The translations under genes and the position numbers were made by a program. Positions 1-8,178 of a stretch of 64,000 bases of DNA are shown here, one piece after another (position 1 is the first letter of the stretch; every line of letters begins with the position of its first letter). Under the pieces are notes generated by a model, which saw only the letters and a program-made list of their open reading frames with translations, searched no databases and was not told where the DNA came from. Origin of the DNA: Myxacorys californica WJT36-NPBG1 (GTDB lineage Bacteria > Cyanobacteriota > Cyanobacteriia > Leptolyngbyales > Leptolyngbyaceae); the NCBI GenBank assembly GCA_019359315.1, contig JAHHHO010000007.1, positions 1 through 64,000 of the forward strand. The letters run 5' to 3'.

Positions 1-170
1 CCACAAACGAAACGATGTTTGCCACAAACGAAACGATGTTTGCCACAAACGAAACGATGTTTGCCACAAACGAAACGATGTTTGCCACAAACGAAACGAT
101 GTTTGCCACAAACGAAACGATGTTTGCCACAAACGAAACGATGTTTGCTACGAACGAGACGATGTTTGAA
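1..170. repeat. 21-bp tandem repeat array at the window edge
   Basis: At least seven consecutive copies of a 21-bp unit are visible; the copies are identical until the last one, which has a few substitutions. Because 21 is a multiple of three, the plus strand reads as an open frame repeating Met-Phe-Ala-Thr-Asn-Glu-Thr. That frame is open to the left edge and continues through non-repetitive sequence to a stop at 314, so a repeat-containing protein that starts outside the window is possible. No Shine-Dalgarno sequence or recognisable domain supports it. There are no unique spacers, so this is not a CRISPR. The array may continue to the left of the window. Confidence 0.9.
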
Positions 171-363
171 GATATTGCGCTGATTTGTATCAGTCCTATG
201 TCAAGCCATATCAATTTAAGGAATTATCTCCCTCAATTTCTAGAAGCTCATCCCACGTGCAGCCAAACGTATTCACAGCCAATCGTATTCTTTGACTTGT
301 GTCTGATTCCATGAGCGCAGAGCGCAACTCCAAAGGAACCGATCAAAGCTGATTTTTTGCTTT

Positions 364-1240
364 TCAATCCTGTTCGCGCAATCGCAGTCCAAATCCTTCT
401 TGCCGCCTCAACACTTCGAAATAGGTCACCGCTTTGATAGATTGCCAAAATGGCATAGTAACTACACTCAACATGAATGACAATACGATCAACACAACAC
501 CGCCAAGCTGATTATAGATTTGCTGATCATTCCAGATGAGTTGAACAAAAATACCTGCGGCAACAAGTCCTATAAACTGCACTAAAAGAGCGATCGGAAT
601 CGTTAAGCAAACCGCAGTCGTCATTACTCCTCCAATTTGAGATGTAAATCGCTTTGTGAGAGTTCGGCTACGTTTGAGAGCCGCGATCGCGCTCAATCTA
701 TGACCCAACAGCAGCGAAATTTCGGTCACAAACAATCGACACTGTAGTCAAACGCTAAGGACGGGAGGTAAAACCAAAATTAGGACTCCAAGGACGTAGC
801 CCATCAGGTCGCGATCGTCTTTTCTTGAGTAGGTGAACTACCAAGAAAAAAAGAGAACACGGTAATAGCCACAAAAGTAAGTGCGATCGTGGCTATAAAG
901 AGAGCAAGACTAAGCAGCACGATCCCCAGAACAGTCATCAAACTTGTCAGAATGTTAGCGCTCAAAAGCCGCCACTTTTTTCGCTTTGCTTGTCCATAGA
1001 CTGCCTGAATTTCTCCAGCAGGCATAGCAGCGAGATTTGCAAATGTTAAGCCTGACAAGAGTGCAGAAATTTCACAGAACCTCGCCCTCCGTAGATCGGA
1101 ATGAGTAACAAGAGATGGGCGCTGAATGTTAACCATAAATATTGCTTAAAGTTAGCTTGATAAAACCGCGCTCCTAGCGTCACAATATCGCCAGCCCTGA
1201 GATACGGTTTAAGTTGAAACAGCGTTTGATTGTTTGTCAT
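364..1240 (-). pseudogene. Broken multi-pass membrane protein gene, third gene of the MoxR/DUF58 operon
   Basis: Three consecutive minus-strand frames together form one protein. An N-terminal part (ATG at 1240) runs to a Pro-Ile-Tyr-Gly motif. A middle part resumes in another frame at about 1090 with Phe-Cys-Glu-Ile-Ser and contains a long hydrophobic stretch. A C-terminal part in the third frame contains Leu-Phe-Val-Thr-Glu and two more hydrophobic segments. The intact order resembles a cyanobacterial family of membrane proteins that I know only as hypothetical. Lesions are a frameshift near 1085-1100, a frame change near 805-830 and an in-frame TGA at 748-750. Three independent lesions favour real decay over sequencing error. 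It begins 10 bp after the DUF58 gene, which implies it was cotranscribed. The function is unknown. Confidence 0.7.
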
Positions 1241-1250
1241 TCCTACAGAG

Positions 1251-2561
1251 TTAAAGCTGATTTTTTGCTTTTAGTTGCAAATAGCGATCGACAAGTTCTT
1301 CGGTAATTTGATTAGCGGGTGCATCTAGTACCAACACTCCTCGCTGCTTCAGTTCTGCAAACGCCACCTGACGCTGAGCCAACAGATCCAACGCCACCGC
1401 TCGTTCATACGTGGATGGAACATCTTCAGTCGGCGTGTGTGCCTGCTGATCGACAGCAAGATCGCGCAACGTCACACAGAACGGCAGATAACGTGGGGCC
1501 AACCGTCCCAACGCGGCCAATAACTCAGCCGAAGCCGTTTTATCAACAATATCGGTAATCACAACGACTAACGCCCGGCGAGTTTGCTGATTGACAACCG
1601 TTGTGACAGCTCCTAAATAATCGGGTTCAAGAATCTCTGGTTGAATCGGTGTCAGGCGTTCGATCAGACGATTGAGATGATTCTGCCCTCGCTCAGGTGG
1701 AATCCATGTGTGAATTTGACGATCGAACACGGCAACTCCGACGCGATCGCCGCGATTCAATCCCGCCAATGCAAGCGATAACGTGGCATTCAATCCCCAA
1801 TCAAATCGAGCTAACCCGTTGACTTGAGCCGTCATCAACCGACCCCGATCGAGCAAAATGATCAGCGTTTGTTCTTGTTCTGGCTCTAACACTCTGACCA
1901 GCGGCACTCCTTTTCGAGCCGTCGCTTTCCAATCAATAAAACGTGGATCGTCTCCAATCCCGTATTCTCTCAGTTCGGCAAATTCTGTGCCGATGCCGAT
2001 GCGTTTGGCTCGTTTCATTGCGCCCGACGATTGCAACGTGAGACGAATCGAGAGCGATCGCAGTCCAATCAGATCGGGATACACCGCGACCTTTTGCGGT
2101 TGAGGAATTCTCCAATCGTGCCACGCGAGTTTCCACGGGCTGAGTTGCCTCACTTGAATGGCTCCCCACTCATATTCGCCGCGATGAGTCGGATGCACCG
2201 TGTAGCTCAGCTCTTGTGTGCTATTCGTGTCAATCGCGGCTGCCAACGGCATGGATGAGACGCCGAATTTCAGCGGATAGTGATCGTGGAGCCTGATGAT
2301 GGCTGGCTTGCTAGACTCGACCGTTAGACTCACGACATTATCCCGTCCGATCGAGAGGCGGGATAGTTCTTGACGGTTGACTCTGACGCGCTTTGACCGA
2401 ACCCGCCTGCTATCCAGCGCCGCGATCGCGAGGACGATCGCATCAAACATCAGCACAAATATGACAGTGAGCGCCAGGTGCGAGGGAAACAGAAAGGCAA
2501 GAGCGGTTGCGATCGCAAGCCCGAACAGCAACAGTCCATAGGTGCGGCGAGACGGAATCAT
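1251..2561 (-). CDS. DUF58 domain-containing membrane-anchored protein
   Basis: This 436-residue protein has two closely spaced hydrophobic segments at about residues 9-50. A DUF58 core follows with the family signature near residues 190-225 (Glu-Phe-x-x-Leu-Arg-Glu-Tyr, then Asp-Asp-Pro-Arg-x-Ile-Asp-Trp-Lys). After it comes a von Willebrand A-like fold with the Leu-Leu-Asp-Arg stretch. DUF58 proteins are nearly always encoded beside MoxR ATPases and are thought to be clients or partners in chaperone-like assembly, often of metal-containing or envelope complexes. Here the MoxR gene lies 9 bp upstream and a broken membrane-protein gene 10 bp downstream, so the three formed one operon. The biochemical substrate cannot be read from the sequence. 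Confidence 0.9.
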   Translation of the reverse strand: MIPSRRTYGLLLFGLAIATALAFLFPSHLALTVIFVLMFDAIVLAIAALDSRRVRSKRVRVNRQELSRLSIGRDNVVSLTVESSKPAIIRLHDHYPLKFGVSSMPLAAAIDTNSTQELSYTVHPTHRGEYEWGAIQVRQLSPWKLAWHDWRIPQPQKVAVYPDLIGLRSLSIRLTLQSSGAMKRAKRIGIGTEFAELREYGIGDDPRFIDWKATARKGVPLVRVLEPEQEQTLIILLDRGRLMTAQVNGLARFDWGLNATLSLALAGLNRGDRVGVAVFDRQIHTWIPPERGQNHLNRLIERLTPIQPEILEPDYLGAVTTVVNQQTRRALVVVITDIVDKTASAELLAALGRLAPRYLPFCVTLRDLAVDQQAHTPTEDVPSTYERAVALDLLAQRQVAFAELKQRGVLVLDAPANQITEELVDRYLQLKAKNQL

Positions 2562-2570
2562 GAGGGATGA

Positions 2571-3521
2571 TTAGCGAGGGACAGGAACTTGATTTAAGAC
2601 AGCGCTGATGACAGACTCGATGGCGATGCCGTCAAGCTGTGCTTCGGGGCGGAGGATCAGGCGATGGCGCAACAAGGGAGAAGCAACGGCTTTGATGTCA
2701 TCGGGTGTGACAAACTCTCGACCGGAAAGCCACGCTTGCGCTTTGCTGACGTTGAGCCATGCCACCGCCGATCGCGGCGATGCACCCAACGCGAGATCAG
2801 AATGTTGACGGGTTTTCTGAACCACGGCAAGCAAGTAATCTAAAACTGACTCTTGGACTGCGATCGCGCTGACCGCTTTTCGAGCGTGCAGAATCTGTTC
2901 AACGGTGGCTAACGGTTTCAGTTTCGCTAGGTCGAGTCGCTTTGCCCCAAAGCCCGCCTGAGAATTCAGGAGCATTCGCTTTTCTGCGGCTAAGTCAGGA
3001 TACGCCACCACTAGTTTGAACAGAAAGCGATCGAGTTGGGCTTCGGGTAAGGGATATGTGCCTTCAAACTCCAACGAGTTTTGCGTTGCGATTACCCAGA
3101 ATAAATCTGATAACGGCAAACTCTCACCGTCTAACGTCACCTGTTGCTCTTCCATTGCCTCTAGCAATGCCGATTGTGTTTTCGGTGGCGTTCGATTAAT
3201 TTCATCTGCTAGAAGAATCTGTGTAAAAACAGGACCCTTTTTTAGGGTGAAATCGCGTGTGTTGAGATCAAAAATGCTCGTTCCCAAAATGTCTGAGGGC
3301 AGGATATCAGGCGTTAGCTGAACTCGCCGGAAATCGGCCTCGACTAACCGCGCCATCACTTTGACCAGCAACGTTTTGCCCGTGCCCGGAACGCCTTCCA
3401 AAATGACGTGGCCTCCGGCTAGCAGCGCGACAATTAACTGTTGAACGAGCGAGCTTTGACCCACCACAATCTGATCGAGAGCTTGTTTGAGGTGCGTAAA
3501 CTTAGCGTGCAGGTCAGACAT
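2571..3521 (-). CDS. MoxR-family AAA+ ATPase
   Basis: The protein is about 316 residues from the ATG at 3521; a TTG at 3533 is also in frame, but the ATG fits the family start better. It has a Walker A Gly-Val-Pro-Gly-Thr-Gly-Lys-Thr near residues 43-50, a Walker B followed by Asp-Glu-Ile-Asn-Arg near 106-110, and a sensor-1 Ile-Ala-Thr-Gln-Asn. The C-terminal lid domain follows. MoxR ATPases act as cytoplasmic chaperones that remodel or mature partner complexes, often with a vWA-domain protein. The immediate downstream partner is the DUF58 gene, with a 9-bp gap. Which complex this pair acts on is not evident. Confidence 0.92.
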   Translation of the reverse strand: MSDLHAKFTHLKQALDQIVVGQSSLVQQLIVALLAGGHVILEGVPGTGKTLLVKVMARLVEADFRRVQLTPDILPSDILGTSIFDLNTRDFTLKKGPVFTQILLADEINRTPPKTQSALLEAMEEQQVTLDGESLPLSDLFWVIATQNSLEFEGTYPLPEAQLDRFLFKLVVAYPDLAAEKRMLLNSQAGFGAKRLDLAKLKPLATVEQILHARKAVSAIAVQESVLDYLLAVVQKTRQHSDLALGASPRSAVAWLNVSKAQAWLSGREFVTPDDIKAVASPLLRHRLILRPEAQLDGIAIESVISAVLNQVPVPR

Positions 3522-3601
3522 ATCGGTTAGCAAGTTGGAACGTAGGCAACCATATCTTACGTTCTGATGCTTGAAATGAGGCAGTTTAGCGGACGAATCG
3601 A

Positions 3602-3790
3602 TTAGAGCTTCGTGCCGCTTGAGGCGTCTTTATTGATACAGCCTGCTTTCTGAACGTGGCGACACACCCGCGATCGCAACATTTCTCGCGTTCCAAATGC
3701 GCCAGTCGAAAAGATCACTCGATCTTCTCCAACCAGTTTGAGAATTTTTACACTGCAAACCGGACACACCTGCACTTGACCTTGACTCAT
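3602..3790 (-). CDS. Small conserved Cys-rich hypothetical protein
   Basis: This 62-residue protein has a Cys-Pro-Val-Cys pair near residues 9-12 and a second Cys-x-His...Cys cluster near 43-51, an arrangement that suggests a small zinc-ribbon fold. I recognise it as resembling short hypothetical proteins found across cyanobacteria, but no function is known to me. It has no signal peptide or membrane segment. It lies alone upstream of the MoxR operon on the same strand, with an 80-bp gap. The metal-binding role is inferred only from cysteine spacing. Confidence 0.65.
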   Translation of the reverse strand: MSQGQVQVCPVCSVKILKLVGEDRVIFSTGAFGTREMLRSRVCRHVQKAGCINKDASSGTKL

Positions 3791-3954
3791 ATGCGCTTAT
3801 TCATCAATGGCTTGTGATTAGTCTCTGACAAAGCTGATCGGATTCAGTACGAATGACACATTTATTGATGCAACTGGGAGAAATCCTTACTCAAATTTCA
3901 TCCCAATTCCCCTTGACAATGGGAAAATAGAGCGGTGTGAAAGGAACCTTTAAT

Positions 3955-4698
3955 ATGCGTAATATACGGCGCTTTTTAGGAGCGCTAACGATTTGCTTCA
4001 GCTTGGCTCAACCCACTGCGCTCCAAGCAAGCGTTCGTTCTAGTCCGTCTGACGATCCATCACGAGCGTATTGGCTAGAAGCGCAGCAGCTGACTCAAGA
4101 CCAGTTGCTGTTGTTGAGCCGAGTTGAACAGTCTTTGACAAGTGCCGAGCCAAATCGCCTGCGATCGCTTCAAGGCCAGTTGTTTTTGCAGACTTGGGCA
4201 GTCGATCGCTTTCTCAAATCAAACTATCCGAACCCGAGCGTATTTTGTTTGTCGCCGAACGGGGAAGTGGCTGGAACGGATGCGGTCGATCTAGCTCAAG
4301 GGCAGGTGTATTGCGGATTGTATTTTGCTGGCGAAAATCTAGAGATTCTGCGAAAAGATCTTGCCCGTCGCTCTGGCATTGCCGCTCCGCCGCGACAGGG
4401 GAAGCTCGCTCCGCGATCGCGCGCTACAAGTCTTAGCGCTTCCCAAACGATGCCGCAAGATAATTCACTGGTTTTCGACCTTCCGGAAGGTACGATCATC
4501 GGCACAACCATTCAACGACCTGTCGTGCGACCCGTTTTGTCTGATACTCCCACTTCGACGGTTAGGGCAACAGCCTTGATCAAATCTGCGCGGCAGTGGC
4601 TAGCCCGAATTCAGCCCGCGTTTCCTCAAGCATTGCGCGTTGCCGTTCCGACTGAGACACAGACGACCAGCGGAAAACCGACGGATCTCTCCAACTGA
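3955..4698 (+). CDS. Secreted hypothetical protein
   Basis: The start is taken at the ATG at 3955 because an AAGGAA ribosome-binding sequence lies 8 bp upstream; an in-frame GTG at 3937 would place that sequence inside the gene. The first 25 or so residues are a signal peptide: basic Arg-Arg, then a hydrophobic core ending Ala-Leu-Gln-Ala. The mature part, about 220 residues, contains a Gln/Leu-rich helical stretch, two cysteines in a Val-Phe-Cys and Tyr-Cys-Gly context that could form a disulfide, and an Ala/Ser/Thr/Pro-rich C-terminal half of low complexity. I recognise no domain. It is probably periplasmic or cell-surface. Confidence 0.65.
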   Translation: MRNIRRFLGALTICFSLAQPTALQASVRSSPSDDPSRAYWLEAQQLTQDQLLLLSRVEQSLTSAEPNRLRSLQGQLFLQTWAVDRFLKSNYPNPSVFCLSPNGEVAGTDAVDLAQGQVYCGLYFAGENLEILRKDLARRSGIAAPPRQGKLAPRSRATSLSASQTMPQDNSLVFDLPEGTIIGTTIQRPVVRPVLSDTPTSTVRATALIKSARQWLARIQPAFPQALRVAVPTETQTTSGKPTDLSN

Positions 4699-5150
4699 GG
4701 CACAGCCTTAGACGCAATTTTTGCAACAACCCAACACGGGTGTTGCGCGGCTGCCGACCGAGGTTTATCTTGATGCCAATCTCAATCGTCCACCAAGCAG
4801 CAATTCATTCCGTTGGCGGAAGAACCGTATCCCTTACCTGTATTGAGCAAACGCAATGTCTGAGGTGGACTGGCGAATGTTTGATCATTAGCGATGAATG
4901 TCCGAGGTGGGCTGGCCCAGGTTAAACATTCATCAACGAATGTTTGATCATCAACGACGAATGTTTGAGGTGGATAAACGCAGGTTTGAGGTGGACTGAT
5001 CCAGGTCTGAGGTTCGACGACGAATGTCTAAGGTGGGCTGACCCAGGTTAAATATTCATCAACGAATGTTTGATCATCAACGACAAAGAGTTAATCATCC
5101 TTCATCCCTCTTGACCTATGATGAGTGAACCAGACACTCAACCCTGTCTC
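4699..5150. other. Non-coding region with degenerate repeats upstream of ispE
   Basis: No gene is seen here. The left part holds a short palindrome around 4733-4747. From about 4850 the DNA is built of diverged copies of short modules that contain GAATGTTTGA, TGAGGTGG and TTGATCATCAACGA. Two longer copies, at about 4892-4958 and 5018-5084, match each other over most of 67 bp. ACATTC and GAATGT arms form small hairpins inside them. The modules share the ATGTTTG core with the tandem array at the window's left edge, so the two may be related. Confidence 0.75.
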
Positions 5151-6092
5151 ATGCGCTCTTACTCTCTAATTGCACCCGCAAAGATCAATCTTTATTTGCA
5201 AATCTTGGGCGATCGCCCCGATGGGTTTCATGAACTCGTGATGGTGCTGCAAAGTATTGATTTAGCCGATCTGGTCACGGTGCGATCGCGCGCCATCGAC
5301 GGCATCCGCTTGCACTGCGATAACCCTGATGTTCCGACCGATGAAACAAACCTGGCCTACCGCGCCGCCGATCTGATGATTCGCGAGTTCTCTGACGAGT
5401 ACGCTAGGTTTGGCGGCATTGAGATTGATCTTCACAAGCGAATCCCAATGGGGGCAGGATTGGCGGGCGGCTCGACTAATGCGGCTGCCGTTCTCGTGGG
5501 CATCAACATGATGTGGCATCTGGGACTGACCCAAGGCGAACTGCACGATCTAGCCGCAATGCTGGGGTCTGATATTCCGTTTTGTATTAGTGGCGGAACC
5601 GCATTGGCAACAGGGCGCGGAGAAAAACTTGACCCCTTGCCCGATCTGAGCAATTTATATGTCGTGTTAGCGAAGTATCGTGATCTTCCGGTTTCGACCC
5701 CTTGGGCCTACAAAACCTATCGACAAACCTTTGGGCACACCTATCCCACTACCCCCGCTGCTTGGGACGCTGCCAAGCAGAAAGCCGGAGGGATCTTGAG
5801 CGCGATCGCCCATCACGATGTCAAGCAAATGGCGAATCTTCTCCACAACGATCTAGAGCGAGTCGTACTGCCGTCGTATCCCAAAGTTCAACAGTTGCGC
5901 GACGAGTTTCAAAGGTTGGACATTCTCGGTACGATGATGTCGGGGTCAGGCTCAACGGTGTTTGCCCTAGTTGAGTCGATGGCTCAAGCAGAGCAAGTTA
6001 AGGCGCAAATGAGCCGCGCGACCCCTGATTCAAATCTCGATTTCTGGGTGACAAAATTTTGTCAATCTGGTGTGCGTTTAAGCAACAACTAA
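5151..6092 (+). CDS. ispE: 4-(cytidine 5'-diphospho)-2-C-methyl-D-erythritol kinase
   Basis: IspE phosphorylates CDP-methylerythritol with ATP in the MEP isoprenoid pathway, which supplies carotenoids, phytyl chains and quinones. The protein is 313 residues from ATG 5151, chosen because family members begin Met-Arg-Ser-Tyr-Ser-Leu; an ATG at 5118 would add 11 residues. The substrate lysine is in Ala-Lys-Ile-Asn near residue 11. The GHMP-kinase glycine loop Met-Gly-Ala-Gly-Leu-Ala-Gly-Gly-Ser-Thr is near 100-109, and Asp-Ile-Pro-Phe near 141 carries the catalytic Asp. The C-terminal GHMP motif Ser-Gly-Ser-Gly-Ser-Thr is also present. A DUF3082 gene follows 28 bp downstream on the same strand. 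Confidence 0.95.
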   Translation: MRSYSLIAPAKINLYLQILGDRPDGFHELVMVLQSIDLADLVTVRSRAIDGIRLHCDNPDVPTDETNLAYRAADLMIREFSDEYARFGGIEIDLHKRIPMGAGLAGGSTNAAAVLVGINMMWHLGLTQGELHDLAAMLGSDIPFCISGGTALATGRGEKLDPLPDLSNLYVVLAKYRDLPVSTPWAYKTYRQTFGHTYPTTPAAWDAAKQKAGGILSAIAHHDVKQMANLLHNDLERVVLPSYPKVQQLRDEFQRLDILGTMMSGSGSTVFALVESMAQAEQVKAQMSRATPDSNLDFWVTKFCQSGVRLSNN

Positions 6093-6120
6093 ATTTTTTG
6101 ATCTTAAATTTTTTGATTTT

Positions 6121-6438
6121 ATGGCTGACACTCCTTCCAATTCCACAGTTTCCGATTCCACAATGCCCAGTCCGCTGCGATGTTTGATTGGGTCACTCAT
6201 TGCCGCTGCGATCGCGTTTGGCGCTTATAACCTGATGCATGCGATCGCCCTTTCATTCGCCTCAAAACCGATTCAGTCCAGCAACATCACGGTGGTCAAC
6301 ATCACCGTTGCGGTTCGTACCTTAGTCGTGGGAATCACGGCATTAGCAACGGGCGTGACGAGTTTAGCGTCAGTAGGGCTATTCGGTCTAGGCATTCAGC
6401 TTCTACTGCGTAAATCAAACGATTCAGCCGCCGAATAA
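6121..6438 (+). CDS. DUF3082 family membrane protein
   Basis: This 105-residue protein has two hydrophobic segments, at about residues 20-42 and 62-97, separated by a polar loop, so it is a likely two- to three-helix membrane protein. It matches the cyanobacterial DUF3082 family, which is commonly encoded directly after ispE, as here with a 28-bp gap. No function is established for the family. Cotranscription with ispE is inferred from spacing. The N-terminal 18 residues are Ser/Thr-rich and probably cytoplasmic. Confidence 0.8.
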   Translation: MADTPSNSTVSDSTMPSPLRCLIGSLIAAAIAFGAYNLMHAIALSFASKPIQSSNITVVNITVAVRTLVVGITALATGVTSLASVGLFGLGIQLLLRKSNDSAAE

Positions 6439-7097
6439 TTTTGCCATTTCAGGATAGGATATAAAACCTGTGCTCATAGATTTCATCCACTGAGCTACAT
6501 CTCCCAGCACGCGATCGACATTTAATCGAACTCTATGACACGCGGCGGAGTACCTTAACGCGCTAATTCACAGGAATAGATTATTCAACCCCTTCGTAGC
6601 TTGTTTTTATGCTAGTTATTTTTAGCGACCAATAACTTTAAGCCAGATCTCGCCGTTTAAGCTTGATCTGCTGAGCGCTTTTCCACAGAAAAGATAAGTT
6701 TTCCACAGGCCATCAAGCATAAGCCTTGAAACTCATCTTGCCTGTGGAAAACTTTCACACCGAGTCATTTTTATTGCGAAGAGTTTAAAGTTTTGTGACG
6801 GAAACAGGGGTTAAGCCCTGTTTTCTCGTTGTAGTGCCCGTAATCTGAAGCAAAAAGTAAAATCTTTTACACATTAATAAATTCTCCGTTAAACCAGAAT
6901 ACGAATCACGCGGTTCACACTCCGAAAAATCGACTCGATGCTCTGAAACCAGTACATATGTTAACTCTCAGCGAATTAAGGTCAAACTGTTCAGCGTTTC
7001 TTAATCGGCTGAATAGTAACGCGCTATTTTGAGGTTTTCCACAGGCTGTTTAGATCGTTATTTGTTCAATCGTTATTTCTGGCAGAAGCATCCATCT
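6439..7097. other. Candidate chromosomal replication origin (oriC)
   Basis: This 660-bp stretch has no gene and clusters DnaA-box-like 9-mers. TTTTCCACA occurs at 6679-6687, 6699-6707 and 7035-7043 on the plus strand, and at 6743-6751 on the minus strand. TTTTACACA at 6865-6873 also fits the relaxed TTWTNCACA consensus. Boxes two and three sit in a perfect 15-bp inverted repeat, 6696-6710 and 6740-6754. A hairpin with an 8-bp stem lies at 6802-6823. An AT-rich segment around 6840-6900 could be the unwinding element. No dnaA or dnaN is present in the window, but cyanobacterial origins are not always next to dnaA. TTTTCCACA is the box form I know from cyanobacteria. Confidence 0.6.
6696..6754. 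repeat. 15-bp inverted repeat carrying opposed DnaA boxes
   Basis: The left arm AAGTTTTCCACAGGC (6696-6710) and the right arm (6740-6754) are perfect reverse complements separated by 29 bp. Each arm contains one TTTTCCACA box, so the two boxes face each other. The intervening DNA contains a smaller CAAG...CTTG pair. Opposed high-affinity boxes are common in bacterial origins. Confidence 0.9.
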
Positions 7098-7304
7098 ATG
7101 TCCTCTTCAACGGTTAGCATTCTTACCGAACTGCCCGAATCACTTCACGAAACCTTAGCTGACTATCTCGAACATCATCCTGATCGGGATCAAGACCAAG
7201 TGTTGATAGCCGCGCTGTCCTTCTTTCTCATGCACAGTGGTTGCGATCGCAATAGTCAAGCCGCTCGTACCTATCTCAACACCCTATTTAACAATTGCGC
7301 CTAA
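7098..7304 (+). CDS. DUF2811 domain-containing small protein
   Basis: The start is taken at ATG 7098; the longer frame from 7029 would run through the last DnaA box and does not fit the family. The 68-residue product begins with a Ser-Ile-Leu-Thr-Glu-Leu-Pro-Glu stretch followed by helices and a C-terminal Tyr-Leu-x-Thr-Leu-Phe. This matches the small cyanobacterial DUF2811 family. Its first part resembles short ribbon-helix-helix style proteins, but no DNA binding is demonstrated. It stands alone between the candidate origin and hemJ. Confidence 0.8.
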   Translation: MSSSTVSILTELPESLHETLADYLEHHPDRDQDQVLIAALSFFLMHSGCDRNSQAARTYLNTLFNNCA

Positions 7305-7313
7305 CCGCCTTTC

Positions 7314-7343
7314 GCTACAAATTACAAAGCTACAAATTACAAA
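7314..7343. repeat. Perfect 15-bp tandem duplication
   Basis: GCTACAAATTACAAA occurs twice head to tail with no gap, between the DUF2811 gene and hemJ. Confidence 0.95.
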
Positions 7344-7456
7344 CTACAGCCGACTTTGCGTTGCTTTGTTCGAGAATAGAGTGTAGAGCAATTCTTTGAC
7401 GCTAATCGCTCCGCGCGATCGTTTAATCTCACCTCACCCTACAACCGCATTTTTCT

Positions 7457-8035
7457 ATGGCTTATCTATGGTTTAAGGCGTTTCACATTGTTGGATTTGT
7501 GTGCTGGTTTGCCGGAATGTTCTATCTGCCTCGGCTATTCGTCTACCATGCCGAAGCCCGCGAGCAGCCCGAACCCGCTCGCACCATTCTGCAAAACCAA
7601 TATCAGATCATGGAGAAACGCCTCTACAGCATCATCATGACGCCCGCGATGATTCTGACGATCGCGATGGCAGTTGGGCTAATCTCAACCGAGCCAGATG
7701 TGCTAAAGCAGCCGTGGCTTCAGATTAAACTTGCCCTTGTCGCGCTGTTGGTGGCGTATCACCATGTTTGCGCCCGGATCATGAAGCAGTTTGCCGAAAA
7801 TCGATGCAAGCTGACTGGGCAGCAGTTCCGTTGGTTTAACGAGTTTCCAACGGTGTTCTTTGTGATTGTAGTGATGTTAGCGATCTTTAAGAACAATCTG
7901 CCGACTAGCGTCACCGCTTGGGGAATTTTCGCGATGGTAATTGCGATGGCAGCATTCATTCAGCTTTATGCCCGCAAACGTCGATTGGCAAAAGAGAAAG
8001 AAGCCGTACAATCCGGTTCAGAAGTTGGAGCTTAA
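7457..8035 (+). CDS. hemJ: Protoporphyrinogen IX oxidase HemJ
   Basis: HemJ oxidises protoporphyrinogen IX to protoporphyrin IX, the last common step of haem and chlorophyll synthesis, in the membrane. The 192-residue protein has four hydrophobic segments. It carries the family's conserved histidine near residue 10 (Ala-Phe-His-Ile-Val), a Met-Glu-Lys-Arg-Leu-Tyr motif before the second helix, and a His-His-Val-Cys-Ala-Arg stretch near 100. HemJ is the form used by most cyanobacteria in place of HemG or HemY. The C-terminus is charged and probably cytoplasmic. It is probably monocistronic, with dprA starting 143 bp later. Confidence 0.93.
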   Translation: MAYLWFKAFHIVGFVCWFAGMFYLPRLFVYHAEAREQPEPARTILQNQYQIMEKRLYSIIMTPAMILTIAMAVGLISTEPDVLKQPWLQIKLALVALLVAYHHVCARIMKQFAENRCKLTGQQFRWFNEFPTVFFVIVVMLAIFKNNLPTSVTAWGIFAMVIAMAAFIQLYARKRRLAKEKEAVQSGSEVGA

Positions 8036-8178
8036 AACTTGAATTAATGAAGCGATCTCATCTATGTCGGGGTGCGATCGCTTTTGACTGAGTGGAGCCG
8101 AACAAACCAACGCCATCACCTGGTTTTGTTGCTGCCATGGGAATACTTAAAGCAGTGACAGCATGGGGTGAGGAGCGA

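Noticed and set aside
1-170. CRISPR array
   Set aside because: The units are directly contiguous with no spacers, and no cas gene is in the window.
3900-3945. Sigma-70-like promoter (TTGACA at 3912-3917) for the secreted protein gene
   Set aside because: The -35 hexamer is exact, but I see no acceptable -10 box at the right distance and it would lie too close to the start codon.
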